Shown here: one piece after another, positions 50,401-58,984 of the stretch
Layout: each line of letters begins with the position of its first letter
Numbering within the stretch: position 1 is the stretch's first letter
NCBI GenBank assembly: GCA_021397845.1
Contig: CM038047.1
Span: forward strand, 44,113,210 to 44,177,209
DNA from: Areca catechu
Lineage: Eukaryota; Streptophyta; Magnoliopsida; Arecales; Arecaceae
Length of the DNA: 64,000 nucleotides
Reading direction: 5' to 3'
Program-made: the position numbers and the translations under genes
Notes under the pieces: model-generated
Seen by the model: the letters and a program-made list of their open reading frames with translations, nothing else
What the model was told of the DNA's origin: nothing
The model's database searches: none

Positions 50401-53400
50401 AGATGGCTTCATACATGTCAAAAGACTTTTATAGCATCTCCAGCTCTTGTGTTTTTTGGCATAGTGAGGGATTTTGTAGTAAAGGTAGGACATCAAAATG
50501 AGAAGGCAAAACGGCAATCCAAGGTATTTGGAGTATGGTCCCAGAAAAGGCTCAAGTAAAACCAAACATTAGAACCCTTTATAAATTGGGAGGTCCATTT
50601 AAAAAAGAATTTATTAGATGAGCATAATCTTCAATGAGTCCTCAGATTGAGTTGACTGGGCAGAGTGACCAAGTGGTAGAGATCAGGGCAGGTTTTTAAG
50701 TTTGATCAGACGTTATGACTTATTTTTTGATCTAATGGTCATGGTAACATATAAATGGATTCCTATTTTTTTCTACAAGCGTTTTGGGAGGAGTTCTTAA
50801 TACAGGTGGGTCAAGTTAATGTTTTGGGCTTGGTATTAGCTCTATATTTAGTTATCTTCTATTAGATGGCTGAAATTTGTTCTATAAGATTTAGATGTCC
50901 AGACTGCTTTTGGATAGATATTATTGGCACTTTTATATATAATATAGATGTGCAATTGAATAATATCGGTTAATGTAAGAAAATGTTAACCACATCAGTA
51001 AATGAATGAATGAATGGATGATAGTAGCTCCCATTAGCTTTAGCCAAAACTGCTGAAATTGGACATGAACTGGCCTTGAACTGATCAAAACCTAAAATTT
51101 CTATCAGTTTTGCTTCGATGTTGGCCAAAATGCATTGATTTTAGCCGAAGCCTAAAACCTTGGATGGAAGCCATTTTTCTTCCTTCTATGTAGTTCACAT
51201 GTATAGCCATTGAGTTTTTTTTTTTTTTTTTTTGCATATTTTATATATTGATTTGTTGTTTGACATTGAAGGAATGTGCATAGTTATTGTTTGAAACCTT
51301 TATGTTTAATATGCTGTGTTTGCACACCAACAGATATTTGAGTTCATTTTGTGTTTTCTTTCTTGGAATTATGCAGGGATTGGCTTATGTGGACTTTTCA
51401 GATGATAAACATCTTGCAACAGCCATTGCAAAGAACAAGCAGAAGTTGCTTGGCAGGAAATTAAGTATTGCACGTTCAGATCCCAAGCTAAGCCAGAAGA
51501 GGTCATCTACTGGTAGCAGTTCATCCAAGGGACATGGTATGCCAATTAACTATAATTTTATCATGCCTTGTATTTTGTGAATATATATTTGACAAATGGC
51601 AACTCAAGTAGTGTGTGTAAAATAACAACGAACACATTTAACATAAATGGTTTATTTTCTAAAGGTGCCCTTGTGGCATAAGAATGGATGCTGCTAAATT
51701 AAATACGACTTTCATTTTTTTTATCTTTTTGATTTTTTAGAGGCAGTGTTGTCTCCCAACGAGGTGATGTCCGAGGATAAAGGCTAAGGTTAAGCCTCAA
51801 TTGTTTTCATAAATCACTTAAAAATGCCAGAAGAAATAATAAATAAGAAACAGAGGATTTGCATCTTATGTTTGGACTACATATGAAAATATGAAATAGT
51901 TTAGTACAAACCATGCATACCATGGACTAAGTGTGCTTAAATCCTATGATTAATGTAGAATAACATATCTTGTCATACCTGCATTTAGGTTTGAGTTTAC
52001 ATAATATCATGCAAAGATGTGTAAACTTGTTTTCCTTCCATTTTTACTTGTGGAAATATTTGAAACCTGAATTATGTCAACCATATAAGGTGTAATACCA
52101 ATGGTGTATCCCTTGCGAGAACCTCCGAGTGTGGTACTTTTTACAATACGAAGCCTCAACAATGAGTTCAAGGTATTTTTTTGAGAGCATCTCATCAAGG
52201 AATGAGGTGAGGTGAGCTACAAATAACACCTAATAAAATTGCTTATAGAATTGTTGATTCTTGAGTCCACTCGATTTGCATTAAACATATGTAGATTTCA
52301 TGTGTTATGATGAAAACACAATTCTTCTTGACAAACGTTCTCATCTTTCAAGCGCCTTTTTTCCATTATTTGTTTTTATAGAAGATGAACTATTTCTAAG
52401 GTTCCATGAAAGGATAACTTATGATACAAAATTCTCCATTCGATGCTTTTATGTCCATGAATTAAGTTGTTTCACCTAGTTGACAAACATGGCACAAAAT
52501 TGATCTTTAACATTTTACCATTATGTTTGCCCATATCCTAGTTGTGTCTGAAGATCATAGCATACCATCATTTTGCTCACAATATCTCAAATTCTGACTT
52601 AATGATTACTGCAGCCTAATATTCTCTAGTTTATACTTTCAGTGTAAAAATGTCAGCAAATGTTAGTTTTAGGAACTTTCAATTGTAAATGTGCCACCCA
52701 TTTTGCAAGTTAGCTTCTTTTTTGGGCATTTCCAAGTTTATGTTGGTTATATTGCAGCCTATTATGGACATAAACTTGATGTTTTAAATGATGGCAGCTG
52801 GCTAGGTCTCTTGTATGTTTGTCTTCATGATTTTTTTTAAAATTAAATTTTTTAATCTAATTTTTAGATAGTAATCCTCTAAATTCATGATAATTTTACA
52901 TTATGGCATATAAATTCTCTTAGTGTTTACATGATAGAGAACTAAACTGGTCCTTCTATTCATTAGCTTGGAATGTGTTGTATTCGTATTATAACTATGG
53001 TTGTTAACTTGTCATATTACATATGTAATATAATATATTTTTATATTGCCTATCATCTTAATCAAAATATACCAAAAAAAAAAAATCAAATGTTTAGAAC
53101 TACCCAAATTTCACTTGCATTTTGATGAGAGGAAGGTTATCGGACCTTGTGATGTTTCATTGAAATTTTCTTTGTGCTTTAACAGTTATATAACTGAGTT
53201 GACATGCAGGATTCCATGGAAGTATGAGAAATTAACCATTTTAAATCTTTTCTCTGAAGAAAATCGATCTTTTCTACTTATGTAAGGACTGAAAAGACTG
53301 TTGGCTGCAATACCCTGTAGAAAGGCACTGATAAGGTTGTTCATCTAACATGCAATGTTTAAAGATAGAAGAGAGAGACAAGAGAGAGAAAAGTGCCAAT

Positions 53401-55451
53401 AGAAAGAAAAGGGAAAAGATGCTCATTGGAATACACACCTGTGAATCTCCCTTTTATTTAATTAGGGCATCCATTTTTTAGTGTTCTAAGAATAACCCTA
53501 TACTCCAGTCAAATACAATCAACTGTGTGTGTGTATGTATGACTAGGGCCCATAAGAACCAAAGACCAAAATAACACAATACTGATATCTAAAACTCCCC
53601 TCATGCTGGAACATATATATCTCCTGTGCGGAACCAATAGGGTGATGTATAGAGAACGCCCAAGAGACTGTGAGAACATTAGCAAGCTGATTCCCTGTGT
53701 TGACAAATGAATTAACCATCTGTTTGCCCTCCACTTTTTAACTTATAAAATGATTTTCCATTCAATGTGTTTTGTTTGCTCATGGAATATAGGACTTTGC
53801 AATATGGATTGCTGCTTTATTATCACAATACATTTTCATCGGATTATTGACTACAAAGCCCAATTTTTTCATTATATTATCCGCATAAGCTCACAAGCTC
53901 TGTGGGCCATTGCTGCATACTTGATTTCTGTACTTGATTTACCACTTGTTGCTTCTTACTCTTCCATGTCACTAAATTTCCTCAGTGAAAGTATAGAATC
54001 CTGTGGTAGACCTATATGAAGGAGATCTAGCCCAATCAGCATCATAGAAACTTTTAACAGCCATTTCTCCCATGGGGTCCACAAATAAAGTACCTCAATA
54101 TACAAAGCCCTGCCATCCAATTTGAGGTTCTTGAGGGGAGTGCATATACTGTCCTACCAGGCTCACAGCAAATGCAATGTCTGGTGCTGGCCTAGTAATG
54201 GTCAAGCAGATTAGTTCCCAGTGAGTCTATAACATGTCCCAGGATCATTCAATACCTCTCCTTGATCCACTGTAATTTTAATATTTGGATCCATATGAGT
54301 GTCTGCTGGCCGATCACCAAGCATCCCAGTTTCCAATAGAAGGCCCAGCACATACTTTTTTTTGGTGATAGACTAATGCCTCAATACCCAGAAAATACTT
54401 TAGAGGTCTTAAATCCTTGGTATAAGTCCTTGCGAAGGTTCTCTTTCACTCTTCTAATGCCTTTTATGACTTCCATTGATTATTATATCATCTGCATACG
54501 CAACCATGATTACTACACCTTGTATGCCATGCTTAATGAAAACAAAATGGTCTGCCTGCCTTCTTTTAAAGCAAATGGGCCATTACAGTTCTCCTTAGTT
54601 TATTAAACCAGGCTTGAGGACTTTGCGTCAAACCATAGCTCCCTTCCCTCTGCCTGCACATCTTATGTGACCCCCTTGAGCAACATATCCTGATGGTTGC
54701 TCCATATACACTTCTTTCTAAGATCATCCGGAAGGAATGCATTTTTAACGTTAAGCTGGAAGAATCATAGCAATGGCATCAATAAAATTGAGAAAGACAC
54801 TAGTAAGGCTGCTGAATTAATCTGCAAAGAATAAAGATGACTTACAGGAGAGAAGCAGGAGAAAAGAGGTGAAAGAAAGAGAAGGGAAAAGATGCACACA
54901 CCTGCACATCCCCCTGGGAATCCACCTTTAGTATTCCAAAAATAACTCCTATACTAATGAGCCAGTCAAATATAATCGGCTGTGTATGTATACAATGAAG
55001 GCTCATAGGAGACAAGCCCATAATAATAAAATACTGATATCCAATTACCTAGTTAACCTTCTTAGAATCTCTCATGTTTTATATTTTGTTTAAGATTTAT
55101 CTTTTGTATATTTTACATTTAATTTATTATTTAATTTATAAATAAATGGCCGGTTGATTCATGAAATATTGCTTGTTGACTTGGATAGCCTGTTTAAAAT
55201 GCTTTATGCTTGTTTTTGCAGGCCAAGCAGCTCTATTTAGAAGTGACCATAACCGCTCGGCGGAGGTGTCTGAAGGAACATTCGAGGAGAGGCGTGGAAG
55301 CAATGTGAAATTCATGGGAAAGAATACTTTTGCCGCACCCAGAGCTGTTGTAAAATCCCATGGAAGGAGCAGCAACGAAGCAAAGATTGATGGAGAGACT
55401 GAAAAGCCAAAATCAAATGATGAATTTAGAGATATGCTTCTGAAGAAATGA
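14241..55451 (+). CDS. SART3: SART3/Prp24-like U4/U6 recycling factor (HAT repeats + RRM), 16 exons, 848 aa
   Basis: Exons: 14241-14471, 15819-15952, 21632-21689, 21783-21998, 22119-22391, 27263-27397, 27478-27603, 28345-28389, 38902-39009, 39088-39230, 39362-39485, 39687-39761, 45998-46393, 46465-46557, 51377-51536, 55222-55451. The frame is continuous from ATG to TGA. Residues 1-65 are an acidic Ser/Asp/Glu-rich head. About 66-575 are HAT repeats (LWYDYINF, IWEAYREFEQ, LWVRYLLSLE, VWLSYIDMETKMG, SWQRFEREHG). About 585-620 are Lys-rich NLS-like (QKRKISK, SPAKRKKV). An RRM spans about 676-752 (RNP2 AFISNL, RNP1 RGLAYVDF). The C-terminus, NDEFRDMLLKK, matches the LSm-contacting tail of Prp24/SART3. 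Family role: nuclear reassembly of U4/U6 snRNP. The Arabidopsis relative I recall is EMB140 (embryo-defective). The start is chosen for its strong context (GCCATGG) and the acidic head. Only one RRM is visible, against two in human SART3. Confidence 0.93.
14472..15818 (+). other. intron 1, possible decayed MITE
   Basis: 1.35-kb AT-rich intron. From about 15165 (AAAGGCCTGTTCTTTTGGCC) to about 15690 the sequence looks like a decayed DNA-transposon fragment, with a small hairpin of GTTGATCAA repeats near 15640. No matching right end was found, so this is weak. Confidence 0.4.
15819..15952 (+). CDS. SART3: SART3 exon 2
   Basis: Codes YIQCLRKSGHVEKL through KDEISLSE, the first full HAT unit. Acceptor TTGGTCAG, donor GG|GTATGT, ending with two bases of a split codon completed by exon 3. 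Confidence 0.88.
16040..16127. repeat. 44-bp perfect tandem duplication
   Basis: The 44 bases 16040-16083 are repeated immediately at 16084-16127; both copies contain TGATCATATATATATGCTGG. It lies about 90 bp downstream of exon 2. Confidence 0.95.
17584..17812 (+). mobile_element. GGGAC-rich hAT-like MITE, copy 1
   Basis: Element 17592-17804 (213 bp) is flanked by perfect 8-bp duplications TTTGAAAC (17584-17591, 17805-17812). The left end is CAAGATTTTAAATCCC; the right end read inward is AAGGATTCAGGTCCC. The interior is a series of degenerate GGGAC/GTCCC motifs. There is no coding capacity. An 8-bp duplication is the signature of hAT-superfamily transposition. Confidence 0.8.
19268..19310 (+). 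repeat. T-tract/G-tract module 1
   Basis: A run of T with interspersed C passes directly into G runs split by TT (GGGGGGGTTGGGGGGGGGG). Related junctions occur at 25244-25357 (other strand), 38461-38490, 55921-55962 and 60811-60840 (other strand). Confidence 0.7.
19385..19897 (+). mobile_element. GGGAC-rich hAT-like MITE, copy 2, with internal polypyrimidine expansion
   Basis: Element 19393-19889 is flanked by perfect 8-bp duplications CTTTATAT (19385-19392, 19890-19897). Ends are CAAGATTTTAAATCC and, read inward, CAAGGTTTTAAGACCC. The interior holds about 280 bp of (C/T)-only microsatellite (about 19508-19790), making this copy 497 bp against about 213 for the others. Confidence 0.8.
20897..21276 (+). 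mobile_element. GTACC-rich hAT-like MITE, copy A
   Basis: Element 20905-21268 (364 bp) is flanked by perfect 8-bp duplications GTTCTGAC (20897-20904, 21269-21276). The left end is CAAGGATCGCTGAACCGG; the right end read inward is CATGGAACCCGGAACC. The interior is packed with degenerate CCGTACCGGTAC motifs. Non-coding. Confidence 0.78.
21632..21689 (+). CDS. SART3: SART3 exon 3
   Basis: 58 nt coding LEASTEIEKLYERGVQEYL, the linker between HAT units. Restores phase 0. Confidence 0.86.
21783..21998 (+). CDS. SART3: SART3 exon 4 (residues 142-213)
   Basis: Exactly 72 codons with two HAT helices pairs, LWYDYINFVQEHN and IWEAYREFEQAIL. Donor GAG|GTCAGA. Only a 93-nt intron separates it from exon 3. 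Confidence 0.9.
22119..22391 (+). CDS. SART3: SART3 exon 5 (residues 214-304)
   Basis: 91 codons: VQRIRALFHRQLSVPL, a charged loop, and SYQKAMEMYNARKQYEDQL. Follows a 120-nt intron; phase 0 at both ends. Confidence 0.9.
22392..27262 (+). other. intron 5 (4.9 kb)
   Basis: Contains a short GACCCAACC-type motif island (about 23270-23370), purine-rich unassigned sequence at about 24130-26050 that may be a decayed retroelement, and a C-tract/A-tract/T-tract module at 25244-25357. The acceptor has two AGs 5 nt apart (27256-27257, 27261-27262); only the second keeps frame. Confidence 0.6.
25244..25357 (-). repeat. C-tract/A-tract module 2 (minus orientation) with added T-tract
   Basis: About 18 C, then TCCCTTCCCAACCCCCCC, then about 21 A, a C-rich spacer and about 27 T. 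In reverse complement it resembles the module at 19268. Confidence 0.7.
27263..27397 (+). CDS. SART3: SART3 exon 6 (residues 305-349)
   Basis: 45 codons: NYLKFEESSGDPARVQILYE and LWLGYTSYLDRTLK, one complete HAT unit. Donor AAG|GTTTTC is a weak match beyond GT. Confidence 0.88.
27478..27603 (+). CDS. SART3: SART3 exon 7 (residues 350-391)
   Basis: 42 codons: VPDLLKSVYSRATRNCTW and LWVRYLLSLER. An 80-nt intron separates it from exon 6. Donor ACA|GTAAGT is strong. Confidence 0.9.
28292..28416. repeat. direct repeats around exon 8
   Basis: A 21-bp sequence at 28292-28312 (contains TTCAGGGCATCAATTC) recurs perfectly at 28396-28416, just after the exon 8 donor. Inside this, a 30-bp tandem duplication covers about 28315-28374. 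Confidence 0.9.
28345..28389 (+). CDS. SART3: SART3 exon 8 (residues 392-406) with duplicated acceptor
   Basis: 15 codons, VFERSLQCGFPSFKE. The acceptor and exon start are duplicated 30 nt upstream (alternative start 28315). Using the upstream AG adds 10 in-frame residues, VFERSLHLFQ, with no stop. The downstream site gives the family-like length. Confidence 0.82.
28735..29060. repeat. GCCTGAGCC / CCAGGC motif island
   Basis: Degenerate motifs such as GAGCCTGG, CCAGGCTTG and AGGCCTGA recur on both strands over about 320 bp. It resembles in style, but not in sequence, the GGGAC and GTACC elements. No target duplication was found. Confidence 0.45.
29285..30340 (+). mobile_element. possible solo LTR or LTR-retrotransposon fragment
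   Basis: Starts TGTTGGTGCAGA and contains a TATA-like run (TTATATATACATTATATG near 29605) followed by ATGGAATGAAACCCTAAC. It is much more GC-rich than the flanking intron and has no coding frame. The right boundary and any target duplication were not identified. Confidence 0.35.
30665..30894 (-). mobile_element. GGGAC-rich hAT-like MITE, copy 3 (inverted)
   Basis: Element 30673-30886 (214 bp) is flanked by perfect 8-bp duplications ATTGTACC (30665-30672, 30887-30894). It is the reverse-complement relative of the copy at 17592; ends are CAAGGATTCAAGTCCC and, read inward, CGAGGTTTTAAATCCC. It sits against the left edge of a GTACC-type element beginning CCAAGGTTCGCC. Confidence 0.85.
30894..31530. 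mobile_element. GTACC-type element, copy B, with purine-rich insert
   Basis: The left end CAAGGTTCGCCAAATTGG and right end GTTCAGCAAACCTTGG are mutually inverted. The interior has duplicated AG-rich blocks and the phrase AAATAGGGG/GCCCT repeated. No clean target duplication. Confidence 0.5.
31990..32275. mobile_element. GTACC-type element, copy G
   Basis: About 285 bp of GGTACGG / CTTGGTATGG motifs (TCGGTACGGGGTAGTATG near 32137) ending GGCAGACCATGAATTCATCC. Boundaries approximate. Confidence 0.45.
34102..34287. repeat. 33-bp minisatellite, about 5.6 diverged units
   Basis: Units start at about 34102, 34135, 34168, 34201, 34233 and 34266. The core resembles TTTATACCTTGTGGAGTGGG followed by (T/C)TAGAATGCCATA. 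Confidence 0.85.
34753..34942. mobile_element. GTACC-type element, copy C
   Basis: Ends GAGGTTCGCCATACC and, read inward from the right, CAAGGTTTGCCATCTCGATA are inverted relatives. The interior has GATACCATACCATA and TATCGATATTGGTATTG motifs. About 190 bp. Confidence 0.55.
36800..37048. mobile_element. GTACC-type element, copy D
   Basis: Repeats of TATTGGTTGGGC, GGATCTAGTATTGGGATCGC and GATCTGGTACCAAGAC; right end GCAAACCTTGG. Strongly diverged. Confidence 0.4.
38461..38490. repeat. G-tract module 3
   Basis: GGGGGGGGTGGGGTGGGTGG follows TTCTTTTTGTTGCA, as in the other T-tract/G-tract modules. Confidence 0.55.
38902..39009 (+). CDS. SART3: SART3 exon 9 (residues 407-442)
   Basis: 36 codons: YLDLFLTRVDGLRRRM and DELGYALIRDTFQ, a HAT unit. 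Phase 0 at both ends. Confidence 0.9.
39088..39230 (+). CDS. SART3: SART3 exon 10
   Basis: Codes RAVDYLSPQLVSCDDLLH and YWARLEATLGKDMLAARGVW (HAT). Ends with two bases of a split codon; donor AAG|GTTTGA. Confidence 0.9.
39362..39485 (+). CDS. SART3: SART3 exon 11
   Basis: Codes LLEVWLSYIDMETKMGHINE and ARSIYKRCYSKRFPGTGSE, one of the best-conserved HAT units. Completes the codon split from exon 10. Confidence 0.9.
39687..39761 (+). CDS. SART3: SART3 exon 12 (residues 532-556)
   Basis: 25 codons: DICHSWQRFEREHGTLDDL, the last canonical HAT unit. Donor AAG|GTACCT. Confidence 0.9.
39762..45997 (+). other. intron 12 (6.2 kb)
   Basis: Mostly AT-rich unassigned sequence. About 41185-41640 has phrases reminiscent of hAT-type MITEs (GCTCTTCAAATAGAGCTTTT, AAAGCTGCTTTTCTAGCTTC) but no clear edges. 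A CT microsatellite lies at 43424-43444. A GTACC-type element lies at about 44885-45225. Confidence 0.5.
44885..45225. mobile_element. GTACC-type element, copy E
   Basis: About 340 bp with more than ten GGTA(T/C)GG or CGGTAC motifs, e.g. TTTGGTATGGTACGGGTTGG and ATGCCTCGGTACTTGACAG. The left part CAAGATCTGCAATCTTGG resembles the family ends; the right end is near CAGTCCATGG. Confidence 0.6.
45998..46393 (+). CDS. SART3: SART3 exon 13 (residues 557-688): NLS-like region and RRM start
   Basis: 132 codons. VTPRLQELMIFKTQQEPKK closes the HAT domain. A Lys-rich stretch (QQKRKISK, SPAKRKKV) is a likely nuclear localisation signal. A Thr/Ala/Glu linker leads to CTAFISNLSLE (RNP2). The donor after this is GAG|GCACGT, a GC rather than GT donor. 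Confidence 0.88.
46394..46464 (+). other. intron 13, 71 nt, GC-AG type
   Basis: The only join that continues the RRM (NLSLE + ASEKHLQKFF) places the donor at GC (46394-46395) and the acceptor at TTTTGTAG. The nearest GT (46398) gives a stop two codons into exon 14. Confidence 0.78.
46465..46557 (+). CDS. SART3: SART3 exon 14 (residues 689-719): RRM centre
   Basis: 31 codons: ASEKHLQKFFSDCGGVTAI and RLLRDKFTGRSR. The donor AGG|GTCTCT runs straight into a CT microsatellite, so positions +3 to +6 do not match the usual consensus. Length is divisible by three. Confidence 0.9.
46558..51376 (+). other. intron 14 (4.8 kb)
   Basis: Begins with a CT microsatellite (46558-46625). Contains a GTACC-type element split by a purine-rich block (about 48225-48745). 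The rest (49000-51280) is AT-rich, with no recognised gene. Confidence 0.55.
48225..48745. mobile_element. GTACC-type element, copy F, with AG-rich block
   Basis: The left part CAAGATTTGCGAAATTAG and GGGCATACTGG motifs, then GAGAGGGAGGG-type purine repeats (48325-48470), then TTTGGCTCGGTACACC and GGGGTGGTACAACC. Layout (purine-rich core between GTACC arms) matches copy B. Confidence 0.5.
51377..51536 (+). CDS. SART3: SART3 exon 15: RNP1 and RRM end
   Basis: Starts GLAYVDFSDDKHLATAIAK (RNP1 with the Arg from exon 14), then LLGRKLSIARSDPK and a Ser-rich linker. Ends with one base of a split codon. Confidence 0.9.
51537..55221 (+). other. intron 15 (3.7 kb) with decayed copia
   Basis: AT-rich; carries the truncated Ty1/copia element at about 53367-55050. 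The stretch 51540-53360 has no recognised content. Confidence 0.6.
53367..55050 (-). mobile_element. decayed, internally deleted Ty1/copia element
   Basis: Two related direct repeats of about 200-230 bp (about 53367-53597 and about 54846-55050; shared phrases AAGGGAAAAGATGC, AGTCAAATA and AATACTGATATC) act as LTR remnants. Between them, on the minus strand, are RNase H remnants (MYCDNKAAIHIAKS, then NTGNQLANVLT; 53840-53640) and an RT active-site remnant AYADDIII (about 54500). A polypurine-like GAGGGGAGT abuts the left LTR. Many stops; gag, protease and integrase are absent. Confidence 0.72.
55222..55451 (+). CDS. SART3: SART3 exon 16: C-terminal tail
   Basis: Codes QAALFRSDHNRSAEVSEG to NDEFRDMLLKK, then TGA. 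A basic/acidic linker is followed by the conserved C-terminal motif that binds the LSm2-8 ring in Prp24/SART3 proteins. Confidence 0.92.
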
Positions 55452-55794
55452 ACATTGTATGTCTGAAAATGGTGAGGTTCTCATCTGCTTGTTGAATTTT
55501 GAAGCATTTATGACTACTAAACTTGGTGACAAACAACTAATTAGCTTGGTTTTTGGCTGGCTATCACCTTCTCAAATGTTCTATTATGTCCAAACTTGAG
55601 CAAGTTATTTAATATAGTTCTGTCTTTGGCATGTTTCTTTTCAGAAATAAACATCCTTAGAAATAACTAGTTTATGTTTTTCTCCTTTTGTTTCTTCATT
55701 TATGTTAACACTCATGGATGTCTAAAAGTTAATCATGCTATCAACTTTTCCTGGCTGAATTTTCTCATGGTTTTAGTATCTAACCATATCTATA

Positions 55795-55839
<45 letters not shown>

Positions 55840-56400
55840 ATAGAAAAGGTCATTGGTCTGACTTTACCTTGAGATCTTGGTTAAAAATGGTGAAAAGAAG
55901 TTCCAGGATGGAATGGGTTTTCTTTTTTTTCTTTTTTTGGAGGGGGTTGGGGGGGGTGGGGTGTGGTCATTCTTGGACTTTGGATTCTTTCTATCATTTT
56001 ATATGGTATTTCAAAATGTTTAAAATGTTACTCCATTATCAACCTTTCCTGGCTAAAATACTTCTTCATGCGTGAAGTTTGTTGTCTGTGATTGTAATAT
56101 CTAATATTGCTATCTAGAGCAGGTCATTTAATGTGCTGATCATTTATAAAGTTGTGTTCTTTGAGGTAACAGTTCAAGCATCTCTTTTTCCTGACCATGT
56201 GCATACCTGACATCAACATCTTACATCCATGATTTGGACTGCTTCGACAATGATCTACTTCACTTTATTCTTTTATAATGCATACATATTAAATTTTCTA
56301 TAATTTAAGTGGATTTGACATACTTATTCAAGAAGGGTCTACAAATTGTATTAGCTCAAACTATTCGTTATATTTCAGGGTGAGTGATAAGAGTGCCAAC
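55452..56400 (+). other. SART3 3' UTR region
   Basis: A candidate polyadenylation signal AATAAA is at 55646-55651. A possible 3'-UTR intron (donor near 55472, acceptor near 56378) cannot be excluded. A TA/TG microsatellite (55796-55838) and T-tract/G-tract module 4 (55921-55962) follow. Confidence 0.45.
55921..55962 (+). repeat. T-tract/G-tract module 4
   Basis: TCTTTTTTTTCTTTTTTTGG, then GAGGGGGTTGGGGGGGTGGG. Close in structure to the module at 19268, including the TT break in the G run. Confidence 0.7.
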
Positions 56401-58984
56401 AGCCAAGGTATCATTGCAAAAGTTTTTACAACCTTCTGGTATCTTTTTCAAAGTATGTGTACTACTTTGCATATGCTAGTTTTCCTCCTTTGGTATATGT
56501 CAGGGCAATGATGAAATTGATTTGTCAAAAAAAGGGGGGGGGGGGGGGGAATTATAGAAAAGCTCAATAGAAACTTGGCATTACTCTTCTTAATTGCAAC
56601 CATTTAGTTGTATATAACTTACAAACTTTGTATGTGAATGCGCATGCTTTTGTCCTAGGTGCCATTCTTTTCCGGACATTGCCAAGTAATCAGAACATTT
56701 TCCCTCTTCGAGTAATGGATGCTAAATTAGGTTGGATTTTGCATATTTTATTGCTAATCTTATTAGCTTCTAAACCTAATTTCTTTCGTGGCCACAATTG
56801 TTAATTAACATAATATAACTTGATGCGGTGCACTTTTTCTTTTTATTTTTCTTTTCTTTCTTTTTGTTTTTTTTGGTAATGCTTTTTCACAGACTGCCAG
56901 AATTGGCCTTCGTGGTAATTAACCAGTCTATCCATGCTAGACCTGTCAATGTGGGGCCTCTATGCAAGGCCTGTTTTGTCTAGTTACTAGGGTGGCTTAC
57001 TGTTTTCTTACCTCAACAAGTAACCATCCTAAATGCTAACAAGGATTGCATGCACCATTCAGTTGTTTCTTTCCTTTACGTATCCCTTTTATTTGGATCT
57101 GTCTTTTCTTTTTCCTTTCTGTTTGCTTTTATTAGTTTCTTGAGTGGATCTGGATATGGTATGCCATATTCGTAATGCCTTAACTGCTTGTGAGGAACGT
57201 CGAGCTTTTTTTCTTGATCCATACCGAGTTTATCTCACCATAGTAATTGGACAGATCTATTGATCACCAATTCCTAGATCTTTTCCTGATATTGCAGCGT
57301 TCCCCTCACCTTCCCCCTCTCGGTGGTGCCCTTCATCTATTGGTGAATATTGACTGCAAGAAAAATAAGCAAAAGATTTTCACCTGCATGTGGTATTGGC
57401 GAATTTTTTCCTGTTTGTGTATTTGATAGTGAGTTGTTTTCTTCTCGCCAAAACTTGTATATTTATCAACTATAGCCTATAATTAAGCAGTAATCAGGGC
57501 ATTGCCGAAGATGATTTGTGATATCAATTACTTCCTTGGCATCAATCAAGATAGTGAATTGCTTGAATCCATTACTTTCTAGCCACGGATAAGCTTGATG
57601 CGGACTTGAGCATCTAATCGGTTGGGCTTATGAAGCAAAAGAGGCTGTGCCCAGACAAAAAAAAAAAAAAAAGGGAAAGTGTGTCGGTGACTTGTTTGTA
57701 TGTTACTGCTTGTTGAAGGCCGGTGGTGCCGCGTAAGGTCTCGTAGTTATTTCACCTGGAACTGTTATTTTGAGAACGGTGGTGGTTCAGGTGTGGAACG
57801 AGAAACTAGAGCAAATGAATTGCAAGATCAAATTGCTTGCATTAAACGAGATGTAGATCATTAGCGGCCTGCCACTGGATTTGGATCAGGCAAAAGCATA
57901 TGCAGAGAGAGAGCCTTAATATTCTTTGATGTCATAGATCCTTCAATTACATAAATGGTAAAATTCGTGACAGTTTGTTTTCTATTTTTCTGTTAAGGGG
58001 ATGATCCCTTAACTGTGAGAGGAAGAAGCATCAGTGCTAGTTGGATGCAAAAGAAAAGGAAAGATTGCAATAGAAAAAAAAGGGAGGAGCAGTCAGGGAG
58101 GGAGCAAAATTGGTGTGCCGGTCTGCTGATCGTCTGCACTGCCGGTACACGTTGCAGAGGTGTGCAAGATAGGGATCGAAGGAGGAGCTGTTGCCTTGAA
58201 ATCCAAGTGAGCACCGTTACCGGAGTCTCCTTCCATCCACGAGCTCTTTGCCTCTTGCTGTTGCGAGCTCCACAATATTTACGGGCAATAAGAGTCGGTG
58301 GGGATGGCACCGGCTAATAACGCTCAGCCATGGTGGTCTCCGGCACTGAATCCAGAACTTGCCTTGGTAGGGTATGTACCGAGGCATCGTAAGTTTACCC
58401 TCAATGGTCATGGGTGAAGGGGCTTTCGAGGGACAGCTAGAGGGTTTGCTCGCCTGGTAGGAGGAAGGGTAAAAGTGTAGGGCATATTTTTTTTCGATTC
58501 TACTACCTTCAAGAGACACTCCGAGTTACTTTTCCAAGCAATCTACGCACGGTTTGTACCATGGATGTTGCTATTTGCCGTCTCCTCGTCGAGCATGGTT
58601 GCGAGGTTTTTTTGGACTCATGGTCCAAAAACTCGAGCTATTGGGAGGATAAAAACTTGAGCTATTGGGAGGATGGCTGGCCTATACTGATAAACTAGCA
58701 TCCCTTTTGTTAGTTAATGTATCACTATGATGATCTCCCTCCCAATCTTGTGATAAGCTCATCATGATTAACTTCTACTTGAAAGATGGGGGTCCATTTA
58801 TGGCTTGGATCCTATTATATCCTATTCGATCTAGCTAGATTTTCTTGACATTTTCCAATGAGCGGTCCATGATATGACTGATAAAGATAGTGATGTACAA
58901 GGGATTCGATTCTAATACCATTTATTGTAGATGCGGAACCTAAAAGCTTAAGTAGCTGGGAGGAGGATCCATTTAGGCTGATAC
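56401..58984. other. unassigned intergenic sequence
   Basis: No convincing exon. A G17 run is at 56534. A less AT-rich patch at about 58000-58560 holds short ORFs on both strands (up to about 100 codons) that resemble no family I know. The phrase AAACTTGAGCTATTGGGAGG is partly duplicated near 58631-58675. Confidence 0.4.

Noticed and set aside
58015..58519. Short overlapping ORFs near 58 kb as a new gene
   Set aside because: About 100 codons on both strands, no domain, no splice pattern and no similarity I recognise.
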